From Rufibacter sediminis (GTDB taxonomy: Bacteria > Bacteroidota > Bacteroidia > Cytophagales > Hymenobacteraceae), in contig NZ_JACOAF010000022.1 in the NCBI RefSeq assembly GCF_014269285.1, positions 1 through 64,000 on the forward strand: a stretch of DNA of 64,000 bases, read 5' to 3'. The notes under the pieces were generated by a model. It did not search any database. It was not told the DNA's origin and worked only from the letters and a program-made list of their open reading frames with translations. This document shows, one piece after another, positions 16,294-23,907 of the stretch. Position 1 is the stretch's first letter. Each line of letters begins with the position of its first letter. A program made the position numbers and the translations under genes.

Positions 16294-16358
16294 CTCGTTT
16301 TAAGTCGATTTTCCGAGAAACAGCCCTAAAACCCGAGATGGTTTTAGGGCTGTTTCTC
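16294..16358. repeat. Dispersed nested palindrome, copy 13 (double hairpin)
   Basis: Begins 1 bp after the M14 stop codon. The right arm GAGAAACAGCCCTAAAAC is repeated in perfect inverted form after an 8-base spacer, so one right arm can pair with either of two left arms. Confidence 0.85.
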
Positions 16359-16570
16359 TTTGGAGCCTACCTTTTTCTTATTCTCCCACTATTGTCATCC
16401 CGGAAGGATCTTGTGAGTAAGCTAGATAAGGCATTTACTCTTGTGTCATTACCGTTCGCCCACAAGACTCTTTCAAGAAGACAAATAAGGGGAACAAACT
16501 GGGAGGAATATCTATCGGAAAGACCAACTAAACCTTCATCTCGCATAAATTCCACCACACACCTAACAAA

Positions 16571-16605
16571 AAGCCTCTTCCCAACTCAGGAAGAGGCTTT
16601 TTTTA
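16571..16605 (+). terminator. Terminator-like hairpin before blaI
   Basis: AAGCCTCTTCC / GGAAGAGGCTT stem followed by TTTTTTATTT. No gene ends just upstream, so it may stop read-through from the M14 gene before the regulator. Confidence 0.75.
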
Positions 16606-16643
16606 TTTCCTGAAAATATTTGAGGCAGAAAGCTTTACCTTAT

Positions 16644-16679
16644 TACGAAATATTCGTAGAATTACGAAGACATCGTAAT
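16644..16679. promoter_or_regulatory. Two operator dyads for the BlaI-type repressor
   Basis: TACGA-AATAT-TCGTA (16644-16658) and ATTACGA-AGACA-TCGTAAT (16661-16679) are two dyads with the same half-site and the same 5-base spacer. Their centres are 19 bp apart, about two helical turns, so two repressor dimers could sit on one face. They lie 11-46 bp upstream of the repressor start codon, the usual place for autoregulation in BlaI/MecI systems. Confidence 0.75.
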
Positions 16680-16689
16680 AAATAGACTT

Positions 16690-17055
16690 ATGGAGAAACT
16701 GACGCAGCAGGAAGAGGATGCCATGCAGGTGATCTGGGAAACCGGAGGCGGTTTCATCAAGGATTTTTTGGAGAAACTGCCCGAACCCAAACCGCCCTAC
16801 ACCACGCTGGCCTCCACGGTGAAGAACCTGGAGAAGAAAAGCTTTGTGCAGGGCGAAAAGCTGGGCAACATGTTCCGCTACTCCCCGCTCATCAAGGCCG
16901 AGGAGTACAAGAAGAAGTTCATGAAGGGTTTTGTGGGCAATTACTTCCAGAACTCCTACAAAGAGCTGGTGGCGTTCTTCGTGAAAGAGAAACAGCTCAG
17001 TCCCGAGGAGCTGAAGGAAATTATGGCCATGATCGAAAACCAAAAACCGGACTGA
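16690..17055 (+). CDS. BlaI/MecI/CopY-type transcriptional repressor
   Basis: The 121-residue protein has the compact winged-helix and dimerisation layout of the BlaI/MecI family. LTQQEEDAMQVIWETGGGFI opens helix 1, PPYTTLASTVKNLEKKSFV forms the helix-turn-helix and wing, and a helical C-terminal half mediates dimers. In the family the repressor is cut by a partner M56 metallopeptidase. Here the partner gene starts 1 base after the stop (TGA-C-ATG), so the two are translationally coupled. The paired dyads just upstream are the likely operator. The controlled genes beyond this operon are unknown. Confidence 0.93.
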   Translation: MEKLTQQEEDAMQVIWETGGGFIKDFLEKLPEPKPPYTTLASTVKNLEKKSFVQGEKLGNMFRYSPLIKAEEYKKKFMKGFVGNYFQNSYKELVAFFVKEKQLSPEELKEIMAMIENQKPD

Positions 17056-17056
17056 C

Positions 17057-17254
17057 ATGCCCGCGCTCCTGCTTTACCTGCTGCAAGTAAACGTGGGTCT
17101 GGCCCTGCTTTACGGAATTTACAAACTGGTGCTGCGGCAAACCACGTTTTACCAGTTGAATCGGGGGTTTCTGCTGGCCGGGGTGTTGGTCTCCAGCTTG
17201 TATCCATTGGTTGACTTTTCTGCTTTGTTAGAAGAGCAGACCCAGGTGTACTAA
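17057..17254 (+). CDS. N-terminal fragment of a BlaR1-like M56 sensor peptidase
   Basis: This piece has 65 residues with two membrane helices (LLLYLLQVNVGLALLYGIY and GFLLAGVLVSSLYPLVDF), joined by RQTTFYQLNRG, a segment typical of the very start of Bacteroidota M56/BlaR1-type proteins. It ends at an in-frame TAA (17252-17254). The same reading frame continues immediately as the rest of the M56 protein, so this is one gene cut by a single stop codon, not two unrelated genes. It could be a nonsense mutation, a sequence error, or a two-piece protein. Confidence 0.8.
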   Translation: MPALLLYLLQVNVGLALLYGIYKLVLRQTTFYQLNRGFLLAGVLVSSLYPLVDFSALLEEQTQVY

Positions 17255-17266
17255 ACCCTCCAGAGC

Positions 17267-18418
17267 TTGTCGCCTAGCTGGCAGCTTTCCAGGGCGCTGG
17301 CCGCCGAGGCACCCGGTTTTGAGATCTGGACGTTCCTGGTCGTGCTTTTCTGGCTGGGCATGGGCGTGATGACGATCCGTTTCGGGGTGCAGCTGGCCTC
17401 ATTGTATGCTCTTCACCGCCACTCCAGTCCGGCTCAGTACGGGGGAATCCGGTATCGGCAGATGCAGGCGAAAGTCGCCCCTTTTTCCTTCGGGAAGACC
17501 ATTTACTTCAACCCCGCGCAGCACCCGCCGCAAGACTGGCAGCCCATCCTGGCGCACGAGCAAACCCACGTACGGCAGTGGCATACGCTGGACATCCTGC
17601 TGATAGAGATGGTCACGCTTTTCCATTGGTTTAACCCGGCGGTGTGGCTCCTGCGCCAAGCCCTGAAACAGAACCTGGAGTTTTTCACCGATGAGCAAAC
17701 GCTGCACGCCGGCATAAACCGGAAACACTACCAGTTCTCGCTGCTGCACACCACGGGTGCGGCCCCTGTCTCCTTTACCTCCTCTTTCAGTTTTCCATCC
17801 TTAAAACACCGAATTATGATGATGAACAAACCTCCTTCGGCCTGTATCCAGAAAGTGCGTTTTCTGGCGGCCCTCCCGCTGCTGTTTGCCGGTATGGTTG
17901 CCTGCCAGGAAGTGGCCGGTACCAGTCCGGAGTTCAACGAGATCATGGCCCAGGGCAAACCCCTGCAGTCGTCTCCTCCGCAAGACTATGACACCTTCAT
18001 GGCCAACAACCCTACCATCAGCCGCGTGGGCTGGAACCAGGATTCCTTGTTTGTGCACCTGAAGTCAGGTAAAACCGAGACGTATGCCACTACCCGGCAG
18101 GGACTGGCGGCGGCGGAGAAGAAGTACGGGACCTTGCCTCCGCCGCCGCCACCTCCCCCGGCGCCTCCTGCTGCGCCTGATGCCGCTTTGGCTCCGCCTC
18201 CCCCACCGCCGCCGTTCAACGTGGACCTGCCCCAGGACTTCAAGAAACGGAACCCCACCGTGCAAGGGCTGAGCGTGAGCGACGGAAGTTTGTACGTGGT
18301 CTCTACATCGGGTGAAGTGGAGAGTTATGACATGACGGCCTCCGGTCTAACCGCCTTTGAGAAGAAATACGGCACGCTTCCGCCGCCACCGCCGCCCCGA
18401 AAGAAAAAAGACAAGTAA
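17267..18418 (+). CDS. M56 (BlaR1-like) peptidase, main part, with tandem C-terminal domains
   Basis: The frame resumes after the TAA and can be translated from a TTG at 17267 (383 residues). A membrane helix near residue 22 is followed by the M56 block PFSFGKTIYFNP and the zinc motif HEQTH (97-101), then WHTLDILLIEM and NLEFFTDEQ. Another helix near 190-205 ends in a cysteine. The extracytoplasmic tail carries two copies of a domain that each end EKKYGTLPPPPPP, separated by proline/alanine stretches. In the family, ligand sensing triggers self-cleavage and then cleavage of the repressor. What this tail senses is unknown. Confidence 0.82.
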   Translation: MSPSWQLSRALAAEAPGFEIWTFLVVLFWLGMGVMTIRFGVQLASLYALHRHSSPAQYGGIRYRQMQAKVAPFSFGKTIYFNPAQHPPQDWQPILAHEQTHVRQWHTLDILLIEMVTLFHWFNPAVWLLRQALKQNLEFFTDEQTLHAGINRKHYQFSLLHTTGAAPVSFTSSFSFPSLKHRIMMMNKPPSACIQKVRFLAALPLLFAGMVACQEVAGTSPEFNEIMAQGKPLQSSPPQDYDTFMANNPTISRVGWNQDSLFVHLKSGKTETYATTRQGLAAAEKKYGTLPPPPPPPPAPPAAPDAALAPPPPPPPFNVDLPQDFKKRNPTVQGLSVSDGSLYVVSTSGEVESYDMTASGLTAFEKKYGTLPPPPPPRKKKDK

Positions 18419-18435
18419 TTTTTGATGATTCGCCC

Positions 18436-18475
18436 GCGTTTCAGGCCTGCTTTTCCCAAAGCAGGCCTGAAACGC
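18436..18475. repeat. Dispersed nested palindrome, copy 14 (near perfect)
   Basis: GCGTTTCAGGCCTGCTTT pairs perfectly with its complement across a 4-base loop, 18 bp after the M56 stop codon. Confidence 0.9.
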
Positions 18476-18538
18476 TTCCCAGTCGCCTCCAGTTTTCTGC
18501 CTCTTGGGCGGCCCTTTCGCTTTTCTGGCAAATCCTCC

Positions 18539-18546
18539 TAGCTTTG
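18539..18546 (+). promoter_or_regulatory. -7 promoter element for the ABC exporter pair
   Basis: TAGCTTTG matches TANNTTTG. RNA starting near 18552 would exclude the upstream ATG at 18504 and supports the TTG start at 18576. Confidence 0.6.
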
Positions 18547-18575
18547 TAGAATACCTTTTTCAACCGCTACAAGAC

Positions 18576-19478
18576 TTGGCAGACATTTTAGACATTCAGG
18601 GACTTAGCAAACGCTATGGCGCGGTGCTGGCCCTGGACCAATTGAGCATAAAAGTACCGCAGGGCAGCATATACGGACTGCTGGGCCCCAACGGCAGCGG
18701 CAAAACCACCACCCTGGGCATTGTGCTGGACGTGATCAACGCCTCCGCCGGCACCTACCGCTGGTTTGGGCAGCCCATCTCCAAAGCTACGAAACGCCGC
18801 ATCGGCGCGCTGCTGGAAACCCCTAACTTCTACCCTTACCTGACCGGCGAAGAGAACCTGCGCATCACCGCTGATGTGAAGCGGGTGGACCACTCCCGCA
18901 TTCCGGCGGTACTGCAAACCGTGGGGCTGGCGGCTCGCAAAGCCAACAAGTTCAAAGGCTACTCGCTGGGCATGAAGCAACGGCTGGCCATTGGCGCTGC
19001 CCTGTTGGGTGACCCAGAGGTGCTGGTGCTGGACGAGCCCACCAACGGCCTGGACCCCGAGGGAATTGCCGAAGTGCGCGGCCTGATCATGGACATCGCG
19101 GCTCAGGGAAAAACCATTATCCTGGCGAGTCACCTGCTGGACGAGGTGGAGAAAGTCTGTACCCACATGGCGGTGCTGCGCAACGGCAAACTGAAAGCCG
19201 AGGGTCCGGTTTCCTCCATCATGGCCACCAATGACCTGGTGTTCATCAGCGGCGGGGCTCCGCTGGAAGCCTTGCTGCAGATAGCCCGTGCGCTGCCCTT
19301 CGTGACCGAGGCCCGGCAGGTAAACCAGCAAATCCAACTCACCCTGCAACCCAACAGTGACAGTTCAGACCTGAACCGCGCCTTCTTCGCCCAAGGCATT
19401 GCGCTGGGCCAGCTGGTGGTGCGCAAAAAAAGCCTGGAAAGCCAGTTCCTGGAAATCATCAAAGCCGACGCCGTATGA
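18576..19478 (+). CDS. ABC exporter ATP-binding protein
   Basis: I place the start at TTG 18576, giving M-ADILDIQGLSKRYG, because the -7 element at 18539-18546 lies downstream of the only nearby ATG. The 300-residue protein has Walker A GPNGSGKT, the signature YSLGMKQR, Walker B VLVLDEPTNGLDPEG and the switch histidine in ILASHLLDEVE. A C-terminal extension is typical of ABC-2 type ATPases that power export of lipids, antibiotics or cell-surface molecules. It overlaps the permease gene by four bases (ATGA), so the two are coupled and form one transporter. The substrate is not predictable. Confidence 0.92.
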   Translation: MADILDIQGLSKRYGAVLALDQLSIKVPQGSIYGLLGPNGSGKTTTLGIVLDVINASAGTYRWFGQPISKATKRRIGALLETPNFYPYLTGEENLRITADVKRVDHSRIPAVLQTVGLAARKANKFKGYSLGMKQRLAIGAALLGDPEVLVLDEPTNGLDPEGIAEVRGLIMDIAAQGKTIILASHLLDEVEKVCTHMAVLRNGKLKAEGPVSSIMATNDLVFISGGAPLEALLQIARALPFVTEARQVNQQIQLTLQPNSDSSDLNRAFFAQGIALGQLVVRKKSLESQFLEIIKADAV

Positions 19479-20248
19479 CCTCCCTTCTCCGCATAGAACT
19501 CCGCAAATTACTGCCTTACTCCACGTTTTGGGTACTGCTGCTGCTCCAGTGCTGCCTGCTCTTCATCTTCTTCTATGCCCGCGGCAACGTGATGGTGAAC
19601 GGACAGATGGCGGGCGCCGAACTCTACCAGTTCCCAAAGCTCTGGATGCACCTAGCCTACATTTCCAGTTTCCTTAACCTGATTCCGGGCATTCTCATCA
19701 TAATCCTGGTTTCTGACGAGTACGCGTTCAGGACCTTGCGGCAACAGGTCATTGACGGCTTCTCCCGCGCCAATCTGGTGCAGAGTAAGTACAGCATCAT
19801 CCTGCTCCTGGCCTTGCTCCTGGCGGCCTACGTGCTGTTTCTGGGCCTCGGCTTTGGCCTGTACCACGGGCAGAACACAGATACCAGCTCTATCTTCACC
19901 GATTCCCAGTATATCTTCTATTACCTGGTGCAGTTGGTGGGCTACATGTCGTTAGCCATGCTTGTGGCGTTTTTGGTCAGAAAGACGGGCTTGGCGATCA
20001 TGGTGTTCATGGCGTACACCTTGGTGGTGGAGCGGTTAATTCAATGGCAAACTCCTGATGCCCTGGACAAATACTTCCCCATGAAAACGCTGGGCGCGCT
20101 CACGCCCAACCCGCATGCTGAGATAGAACAACTGATGCTGGGCGTCACGGATACCTTATCGCCCGTCCAGGCCCTGGCGCCGGCGGTGCTGTATGTGACC
20201 CTCTTCTGCTTTCTTTCCTACCAACTGCTGCGCTCCCGCGATCTGTAA
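19475..20248 (+). CDS. ABC-2 type exporter permease
   Basis: The 257-residue protein has six hydrophobic segments: a first helix in TFWVLLLLQCCLLFIFFY, then helices near residues 65, 105, 150, 175 and 235. A charged loop (SDEYAFRTLRQQVIDG) near residue 80 is typical of ABC-2 permeases, where it couples to the ATPase. The start codon overlaps the stop of the ATPase gene (ATGA). Together they should form a homodimer-plus-two-ATPase exporter in the cytoplasmic membrane. A dispersed palindrome starts at the very next base after the stop, followed by a strong terminator. Confidence 0.9.
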   Translation: MTSLLRIELRKLLPYSTFWVLLLLQCCLLFIFFYARGNVMVNGQMAGAELYQFPKLWMHLAYISSFLNLIPGILIIILVSDEYAFRTLRQQVIDGFSRANLVQSKYSIILLLALLLAAYVLFLGLGFGLYHGQNTDTSSIFTDSQYIFYYLVQLVGYMSLAMLVAFLVRKTGLAIMVFMAYTLVVERLIQWQTPDALDKYFPMKTLGALTPNPHAEIEQLMLGVTDTLSPVQALAPAVLYVTLFCFLSYQLLRSRDL

Positions 20249-20288
20249 CCGCTTTGGGCCTGTTTTCAGGAAAACTTCGTTAAAACGG
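20249..20288. repeat. Dispersed nested palindrome, copy 15
   Basis: Starts at the base after the permease stop codon. Confidence 0.8.
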
Positions 20289-20330
20289 AAAACGAGACGG
20301 CCCCGCTACTATAGCGGGGCCGTCTCGTTT
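20289..20330. terminator. Terminator shared by convergent genes
   Basis: AAACGAGACGGCCCCGCT / AGCGGGGCCGTCTCGTTT, an 18 bp perfect stem with a 5-base loop, between the permease and the leftward secreted-protein gene. Confidence 0.9.
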
Positions 20331-20364
20331 CTAAAGCTATTCAGATAATTGGGTACTTAGCGGA

Positions 20365-21066
20365 TTACATGTCCACGGAAGAGGTTCTTACCTCGGGCTG
20401 GGAGATGGCGCCAAAATAGCTGACAATCTTGGCCAGATCAGGCAGGCTGGTGTACTTCAGTTTGTTTTGCTTCACGTACTCCTTCATCGCGTTGTTCTTC
20501 TTCCCAAAAATCGCCTCCAGGTCTTTCTTCACGTTCCGGAGCTCTTTCACTTTGCCGCTGGGCAGCAGAATGAAGAAGTTGTCCAGGCGCTGGTCTACGT
20601 ACATGGGGCCGCCTACCGGGTAGCCGCCGTACGGATAGTAGCCGCCCCGGTACATGGGATCCCGGCTGATGTCTCTCCGGGTCATGGTCTCGCGCTTGAG
20701 CAGACCGTAGTTGCCTATCACAATCTGCTCAAAGAAGGCCGGAGCCAGAAAATCACTGTAATCATTCCCGAAGTTCCAGCGCTGGGTCACAAACACCCGG
20801 CGGTAACGTCCTTCGTTGTCAATGGCCTCAAATCCCCGCACGGCCACGGGTGAGTAAGCCACCACCGAGCCATCCGGTTTGTTTATCCGGATGAGATCCT
20901 CTGAACGGTGATACGTGATTTTACCACTGAGGGAGTCTCCTGAGGCCAGGTACACTCTACCGGCAGGCCATTCATCTACCAAGCCAGACGATTGCGCCAT
21001 GGCGTTGGCTGCCCATACCACCAGTACCACCAAAAGCCCACACGCTTTTCTTACCATCATCTTCAT
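20365..21066 (-). CDS. Secreted protein of unknown function
   Basis: The 233-residue protein has a basic start (KMMVRK), a hydrophobic core and a cut near ANAMAQ. The mature part begins with a small beta domain (GRVYLASGDSLSGKITYHRSEDLIRI), reminiscent of domains that bind or present surfaces in Bacteroidota periplasmic proteins. A Gly/Tyr/Pro-rich loop (YRGGYYPYGGYPVGGP) near residue 140 precedes a lysine-rich helical tail. I do not recognise a named family. Its only neighbours are separate transcription units. Confidence 0.78.
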   Translation of the reverse strand: MKMMVRKACGLLVVLVVWAANAMAQSSGLVDEWPAGRVYLASGDSLSGKITYHRSEDLIRINKPDGSVVAYSPVAVRGFEAIDNEGRYRRVFVTQRWNFGNDYSDFLAPAFFEQIVIGNYGLLKRETMTRRDISRDPMYRGGYYPYGGYPVGGPMYVDQRLDNFFILLPSGKVKELRNVKKDLEAIFGKKNNAMKEYVKQNKLKYTSLPDLAKIVSYFGAISQPEVRTSSVDM

Positions 21067-21297
21067 ATGTTTATATTCCCTTAATTAAAAAGTACTACCC
21101 AGTTCTCTTGAAATATACCTTATTAAATCCGAGAAGGTTGTCTTATTCTCAGTACTTTATAACGCCAAAGGAAGATATTTTCGTATGCGGAAAGCGTTTG
21201 CGCTGGTGGCCCAGATTTTCTTCCTCTGCGGGGGCTGAATGGGTGGCAGATGAAAGATACGCAAAAAGGGAAACTGTTGGAAGAACAAGCCCTAGAA

Positions 21298-21336
21298 AAG
21301 CGAAAAGGCAGCGGTTTCACCGCTGCCTTTTCGCTT
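21298..21336. terminator. Terminator of ribBA
   Basis: AAGCGAAAAGGCAGCGGT / ACCGCTGCCTTTTCGCTT, an 18 bp stem with a 3-base loop, 5 bp beyond the ribBA stop codon. Confidence 0.88.
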
Positions 21337-21340
21337 AATG

Positions 21341-22543
21341 TTATTTTTTCAGGATGGAGTGACCCAGTTTATCCCGTTTGGTAGTCAGGTACCGCTGGTT
21401 GTGCTCATTGGGGGTGATTTCAATGGGCAGCTGCTCTACAATCTGCAACCCGTACCCAATCAGGCCGGTGCGTTTGCGGGGGTTATTGGACAGGAGCCGC
21501 ATTTTGGTCACGCCCAGATCCCGCAGGATCTGCGCACCCACGCCGTAATCCCGCTCATCCGTCCCGAAGCCCAGTTGCAGGTTGGCTTCTACGGTGTCCA
21601 GGCCTTGCTCCTGCAGCTTGTAGGCTTTGAGTTTGTTCAGGAGACCAATGCCCCGGCCCTCCTGATTCATGTACACAATCACGCCTTTGCCTTCTTTTTC
21701 AATCACCTCCATGGCTTTGTGCAACTGCGGGCCGCAGTCACAGCGGCAGGACCCGAAGATATCACCCGTTACGCAGGAAGAGTGCACGCGCACCAACACC
21801 GGCTCGCCTTCTTCCCAGGTGCCTTTTACCAAGGCCAGGTGCTTGGCGTTGTTGCTGATCTGGGTATAGGCATACAAATCAAAGTTTCCCCAGTCGGTGG
21901 GCAGTTCCACGGCGATCTCGCGCTCAATGAGGCTTTCTTTCTGCAAGCGGTAGGTGATCAAATCCTTGATAGAGATGAGCTTCAGGTTAAAGCGCTCGGC
22001 AACTTTCTCCAGATCGGGCATGCGGGCCATGGTCCCGTCTTCGTTCATGATCTCCACCAGCACACCGGCGGGGGCCAAACCGGCCAGTTGGGCCAGGTCA
22101 ACGGCCGCCTCAGTGTGGCCGGCTCTTCTGATCACGCCTTCCTTGCGGGCCCGCAGCGGGAAAATGTGACCGGGTTTACCCAGAGAGGCCGGATCGGTTT
22201 TAGGATCGGCGAGCGCCAAGATGGTTTTGGCGCGGTCTGAGGCCGAGATGCCCGTGGTGCAGCCGTGGCCCAGCAGATCTACTGACACGGTGAACGGCGT
22301 GGCGTGCAGCGCGGTATTGCGGCCCACCATCAACTCCAGACCCAATTCATCGCACCGCTCCTCGGTGAGCGGGGCGCAGATGAGGCCCCGGCCGTGGGTG
22401 GCCATGAAATTGACAATCTCAGGGGTAATTTTCTCTGCGGCACAGATAAAGTCGCCTTCGTTCTCGCGGTCATCGTCATCCACCACAATCACTACTTTTC
22501 CGGCTTTTATATCTTCAATCGCCTCTTCTATTTTATCTAGCAT
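21341..22543 (-). CDS. ribBA: Bifunctional DHBP synthase / GTP cyclohydrolase II
   Basis: Two riboflavin enzymes are fused in 400 residues. The first 200 carry the RibB motifs [19 protein letters not shown] and [12 protein letters not shown], which make 3,4-dihydroxy-2-butanone 4-phosphate from ribulose 5-phosphate. The second half carries the RibA motifs [10 protein letters not shown], the zinc cysteines in [18 protein letters not shown] and LSNNPRKR, for opening the imidazole ring of GTP. The start at 22543 is set by the family ([13 protein letters not shown]) and by a TATCTTTG element 63-70 bp upstream; a longer frame would pass through the promoter. The leader, about 57 bases, is too short for an FMN riboswitch. 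Confidence 0.96.
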   Translation of the reverse strand: MLDKIEEAIEDIKAGKVVIVVDDDDRENEGDFICAAEKITPEIVNFMATHGRGLICAPLTEERCDELGLELMVGRNTALHATPFTVSVDLLGHGCTTGISASDRAKTILALADPKTDPASLGKPGHIFPLRARKEGVIRRAGHTEAAVDLAQLAGLAPAGVLVEIMNEDGTMARMPDLEKVAERFNLKLISIKDLITYRLQKESLIEREIAVELPTDWGNFDLYAYTQISNNAKHLALVKGTWEEGEPVLVRVHSSCVTGDIFGSCRCDCGPQLHKAMEVIEKEGKGVIVYMNQEGRGIGLLNKLKAYKLQEQGLDTVEANLQLGFGTDERDYGVGAQILRDLGVTKMRLLSNNPRKRTGLIGYGLQIVEQLPIEITPNEHNQRYLTTKRDKLGHSILKK

Positions 22544-22605
22544 GATGTTTTTCGTCTTCGGCAAAGCAAAAACCGTCTGTCCTGACAGGCTTTCCTTTGG
22601 CTTCG

Positions 22606-22613
22606 CAAAGATA
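22606..22613 (-). promoter_or_regulatory. -7 promoter element for ribBA
   Basis: Minus-strand TATCTTTG, an exact TANNTTTG match, giving a leader of roughly 57 bases before the ATG at 22543. Confidence 0.6.
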
Positions 22614-22811
22614 GGGGTTTTTGAATGGTTTAGATACGCCTTCCCAGACAAGGAACTACGGATATTCTCCTGGAGAACAACTCCCAGGAAGATTTGTTGG
22701 CAATGGCTTGATTTCTTCCCAGATGAGCGGGCGAAGGCCACCTGAACGCCGGTTGCGGGCGCAACAACTGGCCCACATAACGAGCCCCGTCACCTGCACG
22801 GCAACCTTCTT

Positions 22812-22852
22812 CCGTTTAAAGCCTGATTTCTGAAAAACGGGCCCAAAACCCG
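22812..22852. repeat. Dispersed nested palindrome, copy 16
   Basis: 30 bp beyond the stop codon of the leftward potassium channel gene. Confidence 0.75.
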
Positions 22853-22881
22853 CACAAAGCTTACACGGACCGCAGCTCAAA

Positions 22882-23907
22882 CTACCGTTTCAGGTAGAAA
22901 AGCTGGCTGAACGTTTGGATCTGGGAGGGTGAACCCAGCAGAATCAAGACATCGCCGGCCTGCAGGCACGTGTCCGCGTCTGGGCTCACCAGGAACTCAC
23001 TTCCGTTGCGGTTCAGCCCGATGAGCGTGGCCCCGGAACGGTTCCGGACGTCCAGTTCCCGGATGGAAAGCCCCCGCAGATCTTCGCGCAGTTCATTTAA
23101 ATGCACCTCTTCTAAGTGCATCTTGTTGGGACCGGTGCCGTTCAGGAGTTCCAGGAAGTGAATCACCTCTGGTTGCGTGATGAGGCTGGCCATGTGGCTG
23201 CCACCTATCTCATCTGGCATGACCACGTAATTGGCTCCGGCCCTGAGCAGTTTCTGCTCGGTGGTTTTCTCTGAGGCGCGGGCGATGATCTGCAAGTCTG
23301 GGTTGAACCCGCGGGCGGTCAGCGCCACAAACACGTTATCAGCGTCGGTGGGCAGAGTGGAGATGAGGGCTTTGGCCTGCCGTACGCCGGCCTTTTCCAG
23401 CATCTCGTCTTCGGTGGCGTTGCCGGTGAGCAGGTTCAGCTTCTCGTCATGATGGCGCTTGTGCAGGGTCACTTCCGGGTTTCGTTCAATGACCACAATG
23501 CGTTCGCCGCTGGCTAACAGGTCATTGGTGGCCCGGGCGCCGTTCCGGCCGTAGCCGCAGACAATCACGTGCCCGCTGAAGCGCTTTATTTCGCGTTCGT
23601 TCATATAGTTCTGCCAAATGGCCCGCAGTTCGCCTTCAAACAGGTACGTGGTCAGCACCGATACGGTATAGGCGATGATCCCGAGGTTGATGAGCAGGTA
23701 AAAGGAAGTGAAAATGCGGCCTTTGGAAGAAAGCGGATGCACCTCCTGAAAACCCGTGGTGGAGATGGTGATCACCGTCATGTAAAACGCCTCTGCCAGG
23801 GTATAGCCTTCCATGAAACGGTAGGTGCCCACCCCCACCACCAGACTGGTTAAGATCAGGCCGAAGGCCCAGATAAACCGGTTCAGTCGCAGGAGGCGCC
23901 ACTTCAT
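22882..23907 (-). CDS. Two-helix potassium channel with TrkA-N and TrkA-C domains
   Basis: The 341-residue protein has one outer helix (about residues 12-30), a pore loop and an inner helix (62-88), then a Rossmann RCK domain starting HVIVCGYGRNG (113-123) and a TrkA-C domain (about 255-340). This is the MthK/Kch-like layout: a tetrameric inner-membrane K+ channel gated by ligands on the RCK domains. The pore loop reads TISTTGFQEV, so the usual TVGYG filter is TTGFQ at residues 50-54. Its ATG overlaps the dnaG stop (ATGA), so it is translated as the second gene of a dnaG operon. Confidence 0.9.
   Translation of the reverse strand: MKWRLLRLNRFIWAFGLILTSLVVGVGTYRFMEGYTLAEAFYMTVITISTTGFQEVHPLSSKGRIFTSFYLLINLGIIAYTVSVLTTYLFEGELRAIWQNYMNEREIKRFSGHVIVCGYGRNGARATNDLLASGERIVVIERNPEVTLHKRHHDEKLNLLTGNATEDEMLEKAGVRQAKALISTLPTDADNVFVALTARGFNPDLQIIARASEKTTEQKLLRAGANYVVMPDEIGGSHMASLITQPEVIHFLELLNGTGPNKMHLEEVHLNELREDLRGLSIRELDVRNRSGATLIGLNRNGSEFLVSPDADTCLQAGDVLILLGSPSQIQTFSQLFYLKR

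Larger units (their letters stand above)
16293..16689. other. Intergenic region before blaI
   Basis: It holds a double-hairpin palindrome copy (16294-16358), about 200 bases without recognisable content, a terminator-like hairpin (16571-16605) and the two operator dyads of the regulator gene (16644-16679). A 91-codon frame beginning inside the palindrome at 16338 is judged spurious. Confidence 0.6.
22544..22881. other. Intergenic region upstream of ribBA
   Basis: It contains the ribBA promoter (22606-22613), about 190 bases without recognisable content, and dispersed palindrome copy 16. No FMN riboswitch core was seen. Confidence 0.55.

Noticed and set aside
16338-16613. 91-codon frame with a hydrophobic N-terminus after the M14 gene
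   Set aside because: It begins inside the palindrome (its hydrophobic start is translated GTTTTAGGGCTGTTTCTC) and runs through a terminator hairpin; no promoter and no coding pattern.
21338-22240. 300-codon frame opposite ribBA, and similar long antisense frames opposite the M28, SurE, GH2 and M14 genes
   Set aside because: They are shadows caused by the third-position G+C of the real genes; none has a family motif, while the sense strand has complete catalytic motifs.
22544-22605. FMN riboswitch upstream of ribBA
   Set aside because: The leader after the -7 element is only about 57 bases and lacks the conserved FMN riboswitch core; a typical aptamer needs over 100 bases.
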